A stretch of 64,000 nucleotides of DNA from NCBI RefSeq assembly GCF_003945595.2, contig NW_024103874.1, positions 4,412,001 through 4,476,000 of the forward strand. Reading direction: 5' to 3'. A program made the position numbers and the translations under genes. Shown in pieces: positions 36,684 through 48,300 of the stretch. How positions within the stretch are numbered: the first letter of the stretch is position 1; the number at the start of each line of letters is the position of its first letter. The DNA comes from Pipra filicauda (taxonomy: Eukaryota; Chordata; Aves; Passeriformes; Pipridae). The notes below the pieces were generated by a model. It was not told the DNA's origin, did no database searches, and worked only from the letters and a program-made list of their open reading frames with translations.

Positions 36684-37002
36684 AGGTTGAAATATCTTTA
36701 GTTTTTTCTTCCCACTTGGATTTGCAGCTTTTTCAATCCTACCCTTGATCCCTTGGTCCTCAACTGATTTTTGTTCAATTGTTCCTATGCTTGTGAATTC
36801 TGTGCCATCCACATTTCCTTGCTCCGCTTTCGCTTCCTGCTGGTCTAGTTCTGACACAGGCTCATCCTGTCCCTGGAGAATGGTGCAGTTTGGACAGATA
36901 TAGTCCTCACCATTCCTTTCCAACAATCGCCCTCGAGCCTCAGAAATACCCACGCAGTCACCATGAAACCATTCCTCACATCTATCACAACAAATCATAA
37001 AC
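36684..37002 (-). CDS. DIDO1: DIDO1 exon 4 (second half of PHD finger)
   Basis: It encodes FMICCDRCEEWFHGDCVGIS followed by EARGRLLERNGEDYICPNCT, completing the C4HC3 zinc-binding PHD finger, with the Trp of EEWFHGDC that forms part of the methyl-lysine pocket. It then encodes TSIGTIEQKS and IEKAANPSGKKKLKIFQP. Near-identical to mammals. Acceptor TTTTTTTCCAG, donor CCT-GTAAGT. Confidence 0.97.
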
Positions 37003-37318
37003 CTGGAAAAAAAGAACAACCCACCAAGGAACAGTAAAACACTGTGAAATGAAACAACAATTAACATTCAACAGATATTTCAAGCAGCAGAACGTAAGCA
37101 CCCCAACAAAGCACCAGTGCACGGTTCTGCCTCACTGGTCACTTCTATATTCCTTTATCCTCGTTTAAGTATTTGTTATAAACTCCCTCCCAAACTTCAG
37201 CAAACCCAACAGCTCACTTACACATACTCAAAAAGTAAGCAGGAGTATTTGGTTTCCTTTTTTCATCACAGAACAACTCCAACTCCTTGCACTGTCTCCA
37301 GTTGAACCCTTTGCCTAC
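37003..37318 (-). other. DIDO1: DIDO1 intron 3 (splits the PHD finger)
   Basis: A 316-base intron interrupting the PHD coding sequence between HNNR and FMIC. Nothing else seen. Confidence 0.9.
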
Positions 37319-38219
37319 CTGTTGTTATGAGGCTGACGACAAATACAGTACAGAGCGTTTGGGTCGTAGATCTCGGACTCGGGTTTGCTTTTGGGCTGTT
37401 CTTCAGGCTCTTCATCTGTGGCCCCCTTGGCACCAAGAGCAGGCTTTTCCTCCTTCTGATCCTGGACATCTTCAGTGTCTTCCTCAGACACAACCACTTG
37501 ACTTGCAATCTCAGTGCTGTCTGCAGTCTCAGGCTCCTCCTTGACAGGCAGCTCAGATTCAGTCTGCTTTTGAGCCGGGACATCACCTGTTTGGGTGGGA
37601 TCTTGTTCTGAATTCCTTTTGTGGTTCTGTACATCCTTCAGTGCAGGTTTCTGTTCAACACGTTTCTTTCTCAGTCGATTCTGGAGTTCCTTTAGTGTTA
37701 ATCCATCGCTATCACTATCAGAGGTAGCATCTTCCTCTTCCTCCTCTTCCTCCTCCTCTTCTTCTTCCTCTTCCTCCTTTGTGCGTCTGCTTTTAGGGCT
37801 TTTCTGATCCTTACAGCTCCTAGTGCAGATCCTCCTAGTGACAGGCTTTGTATCTGGGGCGCTCTCAACACTGCCTTCAGAAGCAGTTTCAGCATCTGTA
37901 GCTGGACCAGATGCTGCTTCACTTGAGTCTTCCAGAGTAGCAGGAGCACTCCTCCTCCCCCGGCGCCTCACCGTGGTAAGGAACTCTTCCACCCTCTCCG
38001 TCCGCTTTGGCTGCCGCCCGCTCCTCCGCAGGTTCAAGCCTTGCTGCTGCTGTTGTGGCTGCTGGTCACTGGAGTCCACGTCAGCATCTCCTGCCCCCTC
38101 TCGCTTGGCAATTGTGGTCCTTCGAAAGCCCCAGGTTTTCCTGAACTCTTTACTCGTGGGCTTGATAGACTTTTGTTCCTCCTCGTTGCTTTGCTCACCT
38201 TTATCATCCAAAATTGATG
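37319..38219 (-). CDS. DIDO1: DIDO1 exon matching the mammalian first coding exon (NLS, acidic tract, first half of PHD)
   Basis: A 901-base exon encoding ASILDDKGEQSNEEEQKSIK, KEFRKTWGFRRTTIAKREGA, the basic RRSGRQPKRTERVEEFLTT nuclear-localisation region, a poly-Glu tract (about 37731-37780), SDSDSDGLTLKELQNRLRKK and YDPNALYCICRQPHNNR, the start of the PHD finger. In mammals translation starts at MDDKG; here the matching codon (38211-38209) is TTG, Leu, so translation must start elsewhere. Acceptor TTGTTTTTAG, donor AACAG-GTAGGC. Confidence 0.96.
37731..37780 (-). repeat. DIDO1: Poly-glutamate (GAG/GAA) coding tract in DIDO1
   Basis: About 14-15 consecutive Glu codons form an imperfect trinucleotide repeat between basic RRTK and the ATSDSDSDG block. 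Its length probably varies. Confidence 0.85.
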
Positions 38220-38512
38220 CTAAAAACAAGGGAAGAGTTACTAAACCAGTGGTGAGGAAAGATGCTTTTCCTTAAAACCTTTTTTCAACATGTTATTTAT
38301 CTCCACCTCATATTATGACCCTCAAAACATAAAAATGTTTTCTTGTGAATGCAACAGCAGTAGCAATTAAATATATCACTGATCACTGTGCCAACATAAT
38401 CCAGCTATTACAAACTCTTTGTTACTTAAAAATATATGTATATACATGTACACACATACAAAACCCATAAATAAGCATATTTTCTGCTCAACTGGAAAGG
38501 AAGAACTCTTAC

Positions 38513-38617
38513 CAGGAGAACTATTTTCCATGTTGTCAGTATTAGGTTCAGACTCTAATGGCTCTGTGTTTACAGCTTGTTCCATAGTACGGGCAACACT
38601 GTCCTCCCTCTGAAACA
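38513..38617 (-). CDS. DIDO1: DIDO1 upstream coding exon C (N-terminal extension)
   Basis: A 105-base exon after a TTTCTCTTCAG acceptor, with a CCTG-GTAAGA donor. Joined to the next exon it reads VFQREDSVARTMEQAVNTEP, LESEPNTDNMENSSP, then ASILDDKG. It has no counterpart in the standard mammalian protein that I know of. It contains two in-frame ATGs (38585-38583 and one within MENSSP) that could serve as starts if the further exons are not used. Confidence 0.8.
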
Positions 38618-40692
38618 CTGAAGAGAAACATAAGGTTCAAAACTCTGATTCAAAAATATTTACAAGCCTAAGTAATTATTAAATATTTTGATGTAACCTT
38701 GTGATTTATTGTAACCAACACTTCACTTGTATTTCAAGCGACTGATGTTCTTTCAACGTACTAAGTTACAGATGTGGGTTTGGATATTGTACTGACATTT
38801 TACTGAGTAGCCTTAGGATTTCTGACATTTCTCAAAAAAAAAAAAAAAAACAACCCTTCATGGTATGAACCCACTCCCTAGGGTTTGTCTGGGAAAAAAA
38901 CTTTATGGTAGTTCCACTCCTTACATGGACATGCCCCAGTGTCAAGGAGCATGGAGCAAGGACTCATCCAAACACAGTTCCCTTTCCAAAGGTGAGGATG
39001 GTATTTGATAGGAGTAACATTCTCTGGTAGAATGGAATGATTACCAACAGCAGATCAGAAACAAGGTAGAACCAACAGCCAGTTTTAGGAAACTTAAAGG
39101 TACTGCTGCTTAGATAATACAGGTTTTCCCAAAGAATAACAAGCTCTTGGATTTTAAACAAAATGGAAATACCCTAGCCTTCCTTGTTAAAACAAACTAG
39201 GTCTATGTCTTGCCTGTTAAAGAGTTTAGCTGCTATTTTTAGGTTGTTTCATAAACACTGGTGGGTATTCAGGTTAAAGCAACACTTTACCTTCACTATT
39301 TCTCTAAAAAGGTTTATAGAATAAAAGAAATGATACGGAAAAGAACAAAATAAAAATCTTCTCAAACATCTCCCTGCAAAAATCTGTGTGGATTGAAACT
39401 TAAGAAAGGCTGTTCCTTGACATGGTTACTTACAAAAATGTCTTCAGCCTATGTGATCTACCAGAATGACCCCCCAAAAAAGAACAGATTCAGCAAAGAA
39501 CGTCCAACTGTCAGAGATGGAACCATAGCCAAAAGAAAATCTGTGCTGACAACAAGGATCCCTTTTTTTTCAAAAGTCTTTTCCAGCACACGAGGAGACT
39601 CTCTTATTTGAGAAGACAAAAGAAAGTTAGACAAATGTAAGATCTGCATTTTAATTAACTAAGGAATAACCTGGTTTGAACAAGTATTCAGGGTATTTCA
39701 GATGAGCTGCACGTCATGGAATTGCTCCCAAACCCAGCAGACACTGAGTTCTGCAGCCACTGCAATCCCACTGCTCACATGAAACTGCAGAGTGCAGTAC
39801 TAAGAACAGCTCAAAGAATGGCCTAAATATGAACAGTTATTCAAAAACAAAGAACACCCCCTAACTCTCCCCCCAGGAACGTTTCTGGAGTAGTTATATG
39901 TGTATCCTCAGCTAAGGAATTGCAGAGGTAAGCCAAAAGTGAATATTAACAGAATTTCTAAGTAACAGGTATTTCTAAGAATCAGGTATTTCTACCAGCT
40001 GTACAGATCACAGCTACACGTTTGCAGAGGCATCGTTCAACAAACTTCTCCCAGGCTTGCAGTGGCTGCTGGGGATAAATGCCTCCTTATTTCATATACT
40101 GTTCTGTCTTCACACAATCCCTCTGTAGTCCAACCCCTCTGCTTTCAGTATTACATTTATTACTGCTACAACAGAAACTTGTAACATAAGTTATGCTATG
40201 AAAACATAAACATCCATGCAGATATGTTAAAAAAGTTAACACTTCAGTTGTAACTTCGGTATTTCACTTCAGTGAGATACTATAAATGCCACTGTAAAAG
40301 CAGCAGAACATCAATTTAAATAGTAATGATTTTAACATTACAGACAGAATAAAAAGTGAACTTTAAGCCTGCAGTACACAGCTAAAAAGCTGAAACTGAT
40401 TCAATCCAATATGAAATTCCACTAAATTCCTCCATAAAAAAATCATTAACTATGAATTTTTAGTTTGGCTTGTTTTCTTTTTTAAACAGCACTAAAATTA
40501 TATTCACATCAGAAAGGTTGCAATAGAAGTAAGGGAACAAGTCAAAACAGTTAACATTTACATCTTTGTTTACCCTGCAAGATGTGGAAATGTTAAAATC
40601 TGTAAGTAGAGGTAATCCAAATTCTGAGATTTAAATTCCAGATACAATGTAAAGAACTAAGAAAGCTCTTCCATGTGCTCTCTGTGCTTTAC
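38618..40692 (-). other. DIDO1: DIDO1 intron between upstream coding exons B and C
   Basis: A 2.1-kb AT-rich intron with an A homopolymer run at about 38833-38850. Nothing else was recognised. Confidence 0.7.
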
Positions 40693-40888
40693 CTGACACA
40701 GCATTAGAGGTTTGAAGGGTTTCTCTTTGAAGGGCAGAGCCAGAGGAGGGCAGCACAGGATCAGAGTCATTCAGCATCATCCATCCAGCACATGCTGAAA
40801 TTCCTGACTCAGAAGTGCCAGACCGAATCTCCAAGTTGTCAGCAGGTCCAAATGCTGATCCAATTAATCCTCTTTTTCCTGCTGGCTC
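40693..40888 (-). CDS. DIDO1: DIDO1 upstream coding exon B (N-terminal extension)
   Basis: A 196-base exon after CTTTTTTTTCCAG encoding EPAGKRGLIGSAFGPADNLE, a Ser/Gly-rich stretch, GWMMLNDSDPVLPSSGSALQ and RETLQTSNAVS. The donor TCAG-GTAAAG leaves one G, completed as Val by exon C. The frame is continuous into the conserved DIDO1 exons. Composition (Ser, Gly, Asp, Pro) suggests disorder; no domain is recognised. Confidence 0.78.
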
Positions 40889-42176
40889 CTGGAAAAAAAA
40901 GAAAGAGAAAAAATAAGGCACTGATATATTTATTAACTTATCTTACTACTGTTTACCTAAATTAAGAACTGTTTTGCCTCTACTATGTTATAAAGCAAAT
41001 TCCATTATTTTGTCTTCTTGATAGTTTTGTCCTTTCAGAAAAACACTGCAACTGGAAAGAAAAATCAAAATAAAGCAATAGCACCTCCCCACTTACCTAC
41101 AGCTGAGACCTTTGAAAGAAATACAAAATAGAATTGCACTCCCATGAATTTGTTCAGATCCCATTAAGATTTCCAGAAAAGTAAAACTGTAATCAAGAAT
41201 CTATTCCATGTACAGTACTTAAAAGCATTCTGAGAGTGGAATTTACTAAGCACATACTGTGCAATGAAAATACAGAAAGGTTTTTCAACTCCATCAGCCT
41301 GGTCTGGGTTACATAGGGCAGATCTACTGGTTTATACAAAATTTTATCACAGAAGACACTGCAGCTCTGAGCATGTGAGCCTGAACATCAGTAGGAAATG
41401 CCTGCATTAACCCAAAGTAGTCTACCAGGCTACAAAAACACTGGAAAAGAATCTGGGAGGAAGAGGAGGACCAGCTGGACAGGATGAACTGGACTGTAAA
41501 ATTAGTGAAGGCAAAAGAACAAAACTGAACACAGAGCCTGTGTGTCAGCATTCTGCAATTAAAGATGCAGGGGAACATACACAGCAGGTGTAGGACATAA
41601 CTAAAACAATACAAATTCTTTCAGGAGTAAAAACTGTTTATAAACACTCTAGGTCAGGAGATTCTATCTTAAAACATATTAGATAATCCATGCCAAGACA
41701 GAGTCTGACTTTGCTTTTTAAAGAATACCTTTCCCCCCCCCAAATCTCTCATGTCTCCAACTCTTAAAGCATCTTTGCTCTTTGAAAACACTTTTTTACT
41801 CCCTGAGCAGTGAACATCTCTAGTGTTCTCCAAAGCCATGTCACTGTCCCAAAAATAAGAACAGGGGAAAGACAAACTCCTCTCCAAATCCAATTCTCAT
41901 CACTGGATCACTTTATTATTTCGTGAACAATAAATCTCAAAATTTGTATGACTGTGGCAAAGCAGAATTATGAAAAACAACACTGAGTGTGGAGTTAGAT
42001 CCACATCAGTAGTTTCTTCCCCTGTACCTTCTCTATTATGTATATTATGTACATTCTTTCCCTCAGCCAACTACTCCTACTCCTAATTTAGGAGGAAAAA
42101 AATTAACAATAACAAAGAAGCAACAGAACAAACTAATTATGAGGCCCCTGGTGCTGTAACTCATGGCATTGAATAC
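40889..42176 (-). other. DIDO1: DIDO1 intron between upstream coding exons A and B
   Basis: A 1.3-kb intron; no other feature recognised. Confidence 0.7.
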
Positions 42177-42326
42177 CTGCTCTAATCTGTATTTTGCTCC
42201 ATTGTCTGAATCAGTGATTACATCCAGGGAGTCCGTCACTGAGTTTAAAGTGCCTTCTTCCACCGTGTAGCTCTGCAATAACCTTTCCATCTCCCTGTTC
42301 AGAATCTCCAACTGATCACACATCAT
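42177..42326 (-). CDS. DIDO1: DIDO1 upstream coding exon A, predicted start of translation
   Basis: The exon (42177-42346) follows a CTTCCTTTAG acceptor. The first ATG is at 42326-42324, next to a second ATG, and encodes MMCDQLEILNREMERLLQSY then VEEGTLNSVTDSLDVITDSD and NGAKYRLEQ. The start is a short helical, possibly coiled-coil segment. Donor CAG-GTATTC joins in phase 0 to exon B. Upstream of the ATG the exon is open in the same frame (ISLKNC), so a further coding exon cannot be excluded, but joining directly to the predicted exon 1 gives no earlier in-frame ATG. Confidence 0.72.
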
Positions 42327-42346
42327 GCAATTTTTAAGTGATATGC
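42327..42346 (-). other. DIDO1: DIDO1 5' UTR part of upstream exon A
   Basis: Twenty bases between the splice acceptor and the first ATG of exon A. Confidence 0.6.
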
Positions 42347-45300
42347 CTAAAGGAAGAGGGAAAGTCAGCTAATCACTTCTTGTTTAACTCTGTATTAAAC
42401 TAGGAAACAAATTGTGCCTCTGGATCACACAAAAAGTGGCAGAACTGTCCAAGGGCTGTGTTCATGGTGCTGTACCTGGGCATTCAAGGCCCCGTGTGCA
42501 ACACGCTCTTTAAATTCCGTTTGAGTCACGGAGCTGTGTCACCACAACATTCCAAAACCAGACCCAGGGACGGCTGGCTGAACACAATGGACATTTCCCA
42601 GCCTTAGTCACTCCCCACCCAGTGGCTGCACAGAGCACAGCCTGCAGCTCTGACTGAGCACAGAGCAGCATTAGCACCAATCATAACTGGAAATCAAGAG
42701 ATTCTACACCAGAATAATTCTTTTTGCTTTAGCAGATGTTATCTCATTGCTATTACCTGTATCATCTCCATTATCTACAGGAAAAAACTTTTACAGAACT
42801 GAAATTTTAAAATAATTTCGAATTTGAGACACATACAGTGTACTTAAAACACCAAAATTACAGACTCCTTGCATTTGCTGTAAAATGCTTGGTCCTTTCT
42901 TATTATTATTTAGTATCTCCATTTTTTCCTCTGCCACATTTTTCATCAAAGATAGAGGAAGTGTCAAACTTATTTTACATGAACCTGCTCTTGCAGAACT
43001 ACATCTCAAAACAGGTTAAACTTAAGTGTCTAAAAGCAGCTGAAAAATCAAATATTATCAAAACATAGAAGGATGGAAGCCTTAACTCACAATTACACTT
43101 TGCACTTCTAAGCAGTCTACTAACTGCCTACAAAAATATTTAGTACTACAGCAGCTTTGGAAGTCTTGAAATACTTGTTTCTCTTCCAAATTCAGTGGGA
43201 CTTTTTGTTCATTTTGTTCTCAAGTTCACTAAATCACTATTCAATTGCAGCTGAGATACTGTCAGAAATGTCAACTGAAGCAGCAAACTGGTCATCTTGT
43301 TTTAAAGGAACTGAACATCCATGATAACTTTACTTATTCCTCCTAATACAACACATGAATCATGTTTCTGAAACTGGAAGTTCTAGCTGAAAAATGAGAA
43401 TTATTGTATTTCCCCTAATAGACAATTCCCATCAGCATCATCCTGTCTTTTTGCCATGTCTCCTTTAGAAAGAATATTCTGTACCTCTGAAAAAACTGAG
43501 GCAAGAATCTCTATAACTGATGGGACAGAAAGGAAAACTAATATTTAATAACTGCTGTTTATTCAAAAGGCCCTCTGCTTTCTCCTGAGGTTAACAGCTT
43601 CTGGGAGAAAGTCTCCAACGTGAAAATATCTAAGTTTTTCAAATCAACTATAAATGAATTTAAAAACACAAATCAAGAGTTGCTGTGGTAGCAGGAGCAT
43701 TCTAGTGAAACACAACAGTCACTTATCTGCAAGTGGAGCATAAAGCTGATGCACAGTATCAGGAGAAAGAACATTCAGTTAAGGAAACATTTACTCCAGC
43801 TACTGTAAACACCCGTGGTTTTCAGTAGACACTGAAGAAATTCTAGAGCAGAGTCAGCAGCCAATTTAACAAGAGAAGAAAAGGCATTCCCAATTTTCAA
43901 ATCTTACTACTGCAACACCTCACAATACACCTTCATTAAACAAACAAAACCATCGCTCATAATCTCACTCCACTGTTCTGTAAATATATTCTCCCTCTCA
44001 TTCAGACAAAACCTCACACAAAGCACAGTTATCTACAGCTTCCCATTGTAACTTAACACTTTACAAATCCCAGGCAAAAAAGGAGAGAGATTATCTCTGC
44101 CAGTAACACAGAGCTGAGATGTGAATGGCAGGACCTGCAGGGAAGACACCTGGATCTGCTGATGGTGACTTCATTAAACCCTTTTTAAGATGCCCAGATA
44201 TAGTATCTTAATCTGACCATGATAGAGCAAAGTTTTAAAGAACACCCACCTTTTTGATGTTTGTATTTTAGATAAAGGCCAATTCAATAAATCACCTATA
44301 AAGAGACATTCAGATTGGGATCTCCACTTCTTTTTTTTCTCTTATTTCCCTGAAGAGGAAATAAAAGCTCAGTGGGTCCTCTGAACACATAAAGGTTTTG
44401 TCTTTTCTAGAACTCAGCATTTTAACTGCATTAAGAATTCTCTGCCTCAGTTAACTGGGAAGACTTCATTCCAAAAAAAAAAAAACTGATCTTGAAAGGC
44501 ATCTTAGTAATAAAATGTTAAATGTTTAACTTAATTTCTCCTTTATCTGAGAGCTTATGTACAAAAAAAAGTCTGTCAGTATTTAGGGTAAATTCTTTGG
44601 TTTCAGCTTACTGTGGGGATTTTATTTAGTTTCCTGAGGAATGTGTATGAAAGACTAGTGATCTTTATTCCCTTATTAATGTCAATTCTCATTGTCACAG
44701 CCAGGTAACAAAACAGGCTGCACCTTACCCCCTGATCTTGGATGTCAGAACTCCTCAATACTCAGCCAATTTGCTGTAATCTGCACCAACTCCGGTATCT
44801 CGTTAGAGATTATACCAGCCCCTTGCACGAATACTTTAATCCAAATGATTAATATTTGACATCTATTAGTTTTTGATTTTGGAATATTTCATGCATACTT
44901 TCATACCAAGGCTCCAGTTACTGTTTTAGATACATTATGGAAATTCAATGGCCATGACAGAAAAAACAGCCACAACAGACAATATAAAGTTCCGAACACG
45001 AGTGAGAAGACAGAAGACTCTTTGCATCTGCAAAGAAATTCAAAGTATAACAATCTTATAACTTCCAAGTATTCAAGGCAGGTGTTGTTCATCAGTGATG
45101 AATTTCTTTTCTATGTCCTTACAAAAATCCAGTCTATGCCAACATTTGGGATACCAGCTTCAATTAGCATGACTTGTAACTGCCCTTTAGTTGCACTTTT
45201 TCAGTGAATTTCTTCAGAATCAGAAAATATGATAGGCAAGGTATTTGGCTGGAACCAAAATATCCAGGAGAGGCTTCTTAAAGAAACTACAGGATGTTAT

Positions 45301-48300
45301 GAACAGGGCAGAAAGCATCCTTTCCAGAATGATGTAACAGCTATTCTAACCACAATTTACACTGTCTGCTGACTTAACTCCCTGTAAGAGAGGCACTGGG
45401 CTTGGTCTATGACAGGCTCCTTAAAGTGTTAAAAAATTCTTAATAAGAAAATATAGCAATATTACATTAAAAAAACATTATTGCCTGAGAACTCATATAA
45501 GAACATAATTGCTGATGCAGATCAAAGAAATGCTGGCATGGCTTAGCTGATGCATTCCCACTCAGAAGATTGATCCCATTAAAAATTACTTTGCATCCTT
45601 ATTTGTCAAAAGTGACAGCTGGGAAACCTGCACTTTCTGCTAAGCAGCAACAAAATTAATCCCTTACATCAACAAGCACTACAAAAGCAGCCCAAAGGAT
45701 GCCAGTAGGGCAACACCTACTTTGTACATGAACAAGCAGTTCCAGTGAGACCATGGACAAAAGGTGCAACGCACTGACCCCAAGAGCAGCAGGGAACAGG
45801 TTCTGCCCTGGCACTGGGGACTGCCACCTGCACACAGGGCTGGGGGTGCTCCCTCCATCTGCTCGGCCAGGAAAGGTCCAAGAACAGACAAGTCCACTTG
45901 CATGGAAAGCAAGAGGAAATCAGATACCCCAGAAAAACTGGCATATGGTCTTTCATTTTCATATAAAATGTGTGCACTGCTTACCCATTTAAGTATCTCA
46001 TCAAAGAAGGGAAACACCTTCCCAACAGCTGTGAAATGGGAACTTGTGACAAGAGAGGCAAGGAGAGTTGAAAAGCTTTAGGACTTAACTCTGGATATTG
46101 TGAGATAAGAAAATTGTTGTGATCCCGAACTCCTCCCCTGCACTCCAAATAATTTACTATCTCACTACTTGACTGCTGCAGATAAGCTGCAGTTCAAGGT
46201 CAAAGTCCAGGCATCTCTGGTAAATACAAAAATTGTATGCCAGAAGTTCACATTTGAAAGATCATATTAAAAATAAAAGTTGCATAAAATCAAAGTCTTT
46301 CAATGGCTATAGTTAGACCTAGAAGAATAAAACCAGAAAGAAATAACACTTCAAAATCTGTAACACTTTTCTCTAAGTGCTTTGCTGGCTATCATTAAAC
46401 ACACTAAATTAATTCCAAGATTACAAACAAAGCTACAACCTCATCTACCTGCAATACTAACAACATAGAAGTGGCAGTTCATTCTACAGTTCTATATCAA
46501 CTATTCTGCAGTTGATATATTATTCCCATTTTAAAAAATTAACAAGCTTTTAACTTTGCAAGATGCAGACTGAGCAACACCTAACTCAGTAATAGTCATG
46601 TTCCTCAGGAACAACAGAGACTAATTTTAGAAATGTGCACCCTTCTTAAATTGCAGGAAGCAGGAATAATTCCAGGCAAATATGAACAGTGCTACAGCCA
46701 AATTACAACAAAGTATCACCAAGATCTAGTTTTAAGGTAGCTTTCACCATCGGAACAGTAATTTATCCTCTGACACACAGACACAACATGGCATTAATTT
46801 GTCAGGGATGGCACCACAGACACCCACAGTACAGTCCCACACCTCACATCCACCCAGGCCTGCTGCTTCTGCCCTCACCTCCCGTTAGAGACTAGCTCTA
46901 GTCCTTCTAAAGACTCATTTTTCAGTGCTGGGGTGTAGCCATCAAGTTCCTCCCAAAAGAAATGGAAAAGAACTGAATGGATTAGCTTGGGAGATCAGGC
47001 TGCCCTAGGATACAAGTGGTTGAACCAGAGGACAAAGACTCTGCATCCTTTGAAGGTGGTGGAAAGAAAGGGTGTGATGTACCCACACCACAGAGGGAAA
47101 AGCTCTCCAGAGACACCTGAGCACACCAAGATGATCAGATCTCCAGATGGGGCCAGGGAAAAAATTTCATTCAGAGGCTTCTACCCATCTGTTGAGATCT
47201 CCTTGCTCAATCTCACTGACGTTTTTTTCAAGGAATCTGTGAGAGCCCAATAAGTGAACATTTACACAACAGCAGGTACTACCAATACATGGTGCTGACA
47301 CCAATCAACTAACGAGATTTAAAATGTGAACACTAATTACTTCCTATTTTTAACTTTCCAAAGAGGCAGAAACAATTATCAATTTTCTTCCAGATTTTTC
47401 TCTCATGAAAAATGAGATTCAATATATTTGTAAACTTCCCAGGATCAATACTTTTCTCAAGTCAAAAACAGTGAAGAAATATTCTAAATTAACAAAAAAA
47501 CTTTACAGCAAACCAACTTGGCAGCTTACTTTTTAAAATAGGAAAGTGGATGAATTTCAAGAAGAAACAACTTCCCTTAAAAAGAACAGATACATTCACT
47601 TGGTCTCTGTACTTGTAATAATAAACAAATAAACCTTTCCAAATGAATATGTCTTTAGTCATACATTATTATAGACCCTCTCTGCTGTGTGTCTGAAACT
47701 GAAACACACACCATCACACTTTCCATGGTCTCTGTCAGGCTGCTCACTTACCTTATGGAAGCCTCATAAGGTCAGTGCCTCAGGCTGGAACCCTGTGCAC
47801 GCACAGGACAGGGATCCTGCACGTTTGCAGTGAATGTGGGACCTCCTGGAAGTGATGAATTTACTGTGTGTGCACAGCAGCAGATTATCAGATTATCAGC
47901 ACACACAGACTGGGCACAGGAGCAGTTAGAGAGCAAAGACAATGCAAAGACAATGTCATACTCCACAGTATGACAAATGCTCCAAGCAAAAACACAGAGC
48001 AGCTCCCTGGTTTATGCAAAACAAAATATGCACACTGAAGTTTATTTTGATTTCTTTCAGGCCAGAAAACCATCTTCCCAAGCAAAATACTTTTTAAAAA
48101 CCCTCTTATTTCAGATTGCAGCACAAAGGACCAGAACAGTCAGGAAAAAAAAAAATCAAGGAAAGAAGGGATGGACAACTGGGCAGGTCCTGCTGCAGAA
48201 TTAGAACAGCATCAGGTATGAGAGCAGTATTTTGTTCTGGATAAGTAGCAAAAAGTGCTTCTCTGAACCACACTGAAGTTCTCAGTTAAATTCAGCTAAA

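Larger units (their letters stand above)
4863..42326 (-). other. DIDO1: DIDO1 gene, span of the coding region (17 coding exons)
   Basis: Death inducer-obliterator 1 is a nuclear chromatin and RNA polymerase II-associated protein. From family knowledge, its PHD finger binds H3K4me3, its SPOC domain binds phosphorylated polymerase CTD, and the long isoform acts in transcription, splicing and mitosis. Joining the 17 exons listed here gives 7437 coding bases (2478 aa plus stop), and every junction preserves frame. Domains, numbered from the first ATG: PHD about 435-495, TFIIS central domain about 838-955, SPOC about 1219-1350, and the large last-exon region 1356-2478 with a poly-Pro tract, coiled coil, PRG/QFGG repeats and an RD/RE tail. 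Human long DIDO1 is about 2240 aa. The excess comes from about 153 extra N-terminal residues and a longer last exon. Isoforms ending after exon 6 or exon 15 are also supported by open read-through tails. Confidence 0.95.

Noticed and set aside
41324..41614. 96-codon minus-strand frame between upstream exons A and B
   Set aside because: Hydrophobic, Cys/Phe-rich chance frame; including it would not fit the phases of exons A and B.
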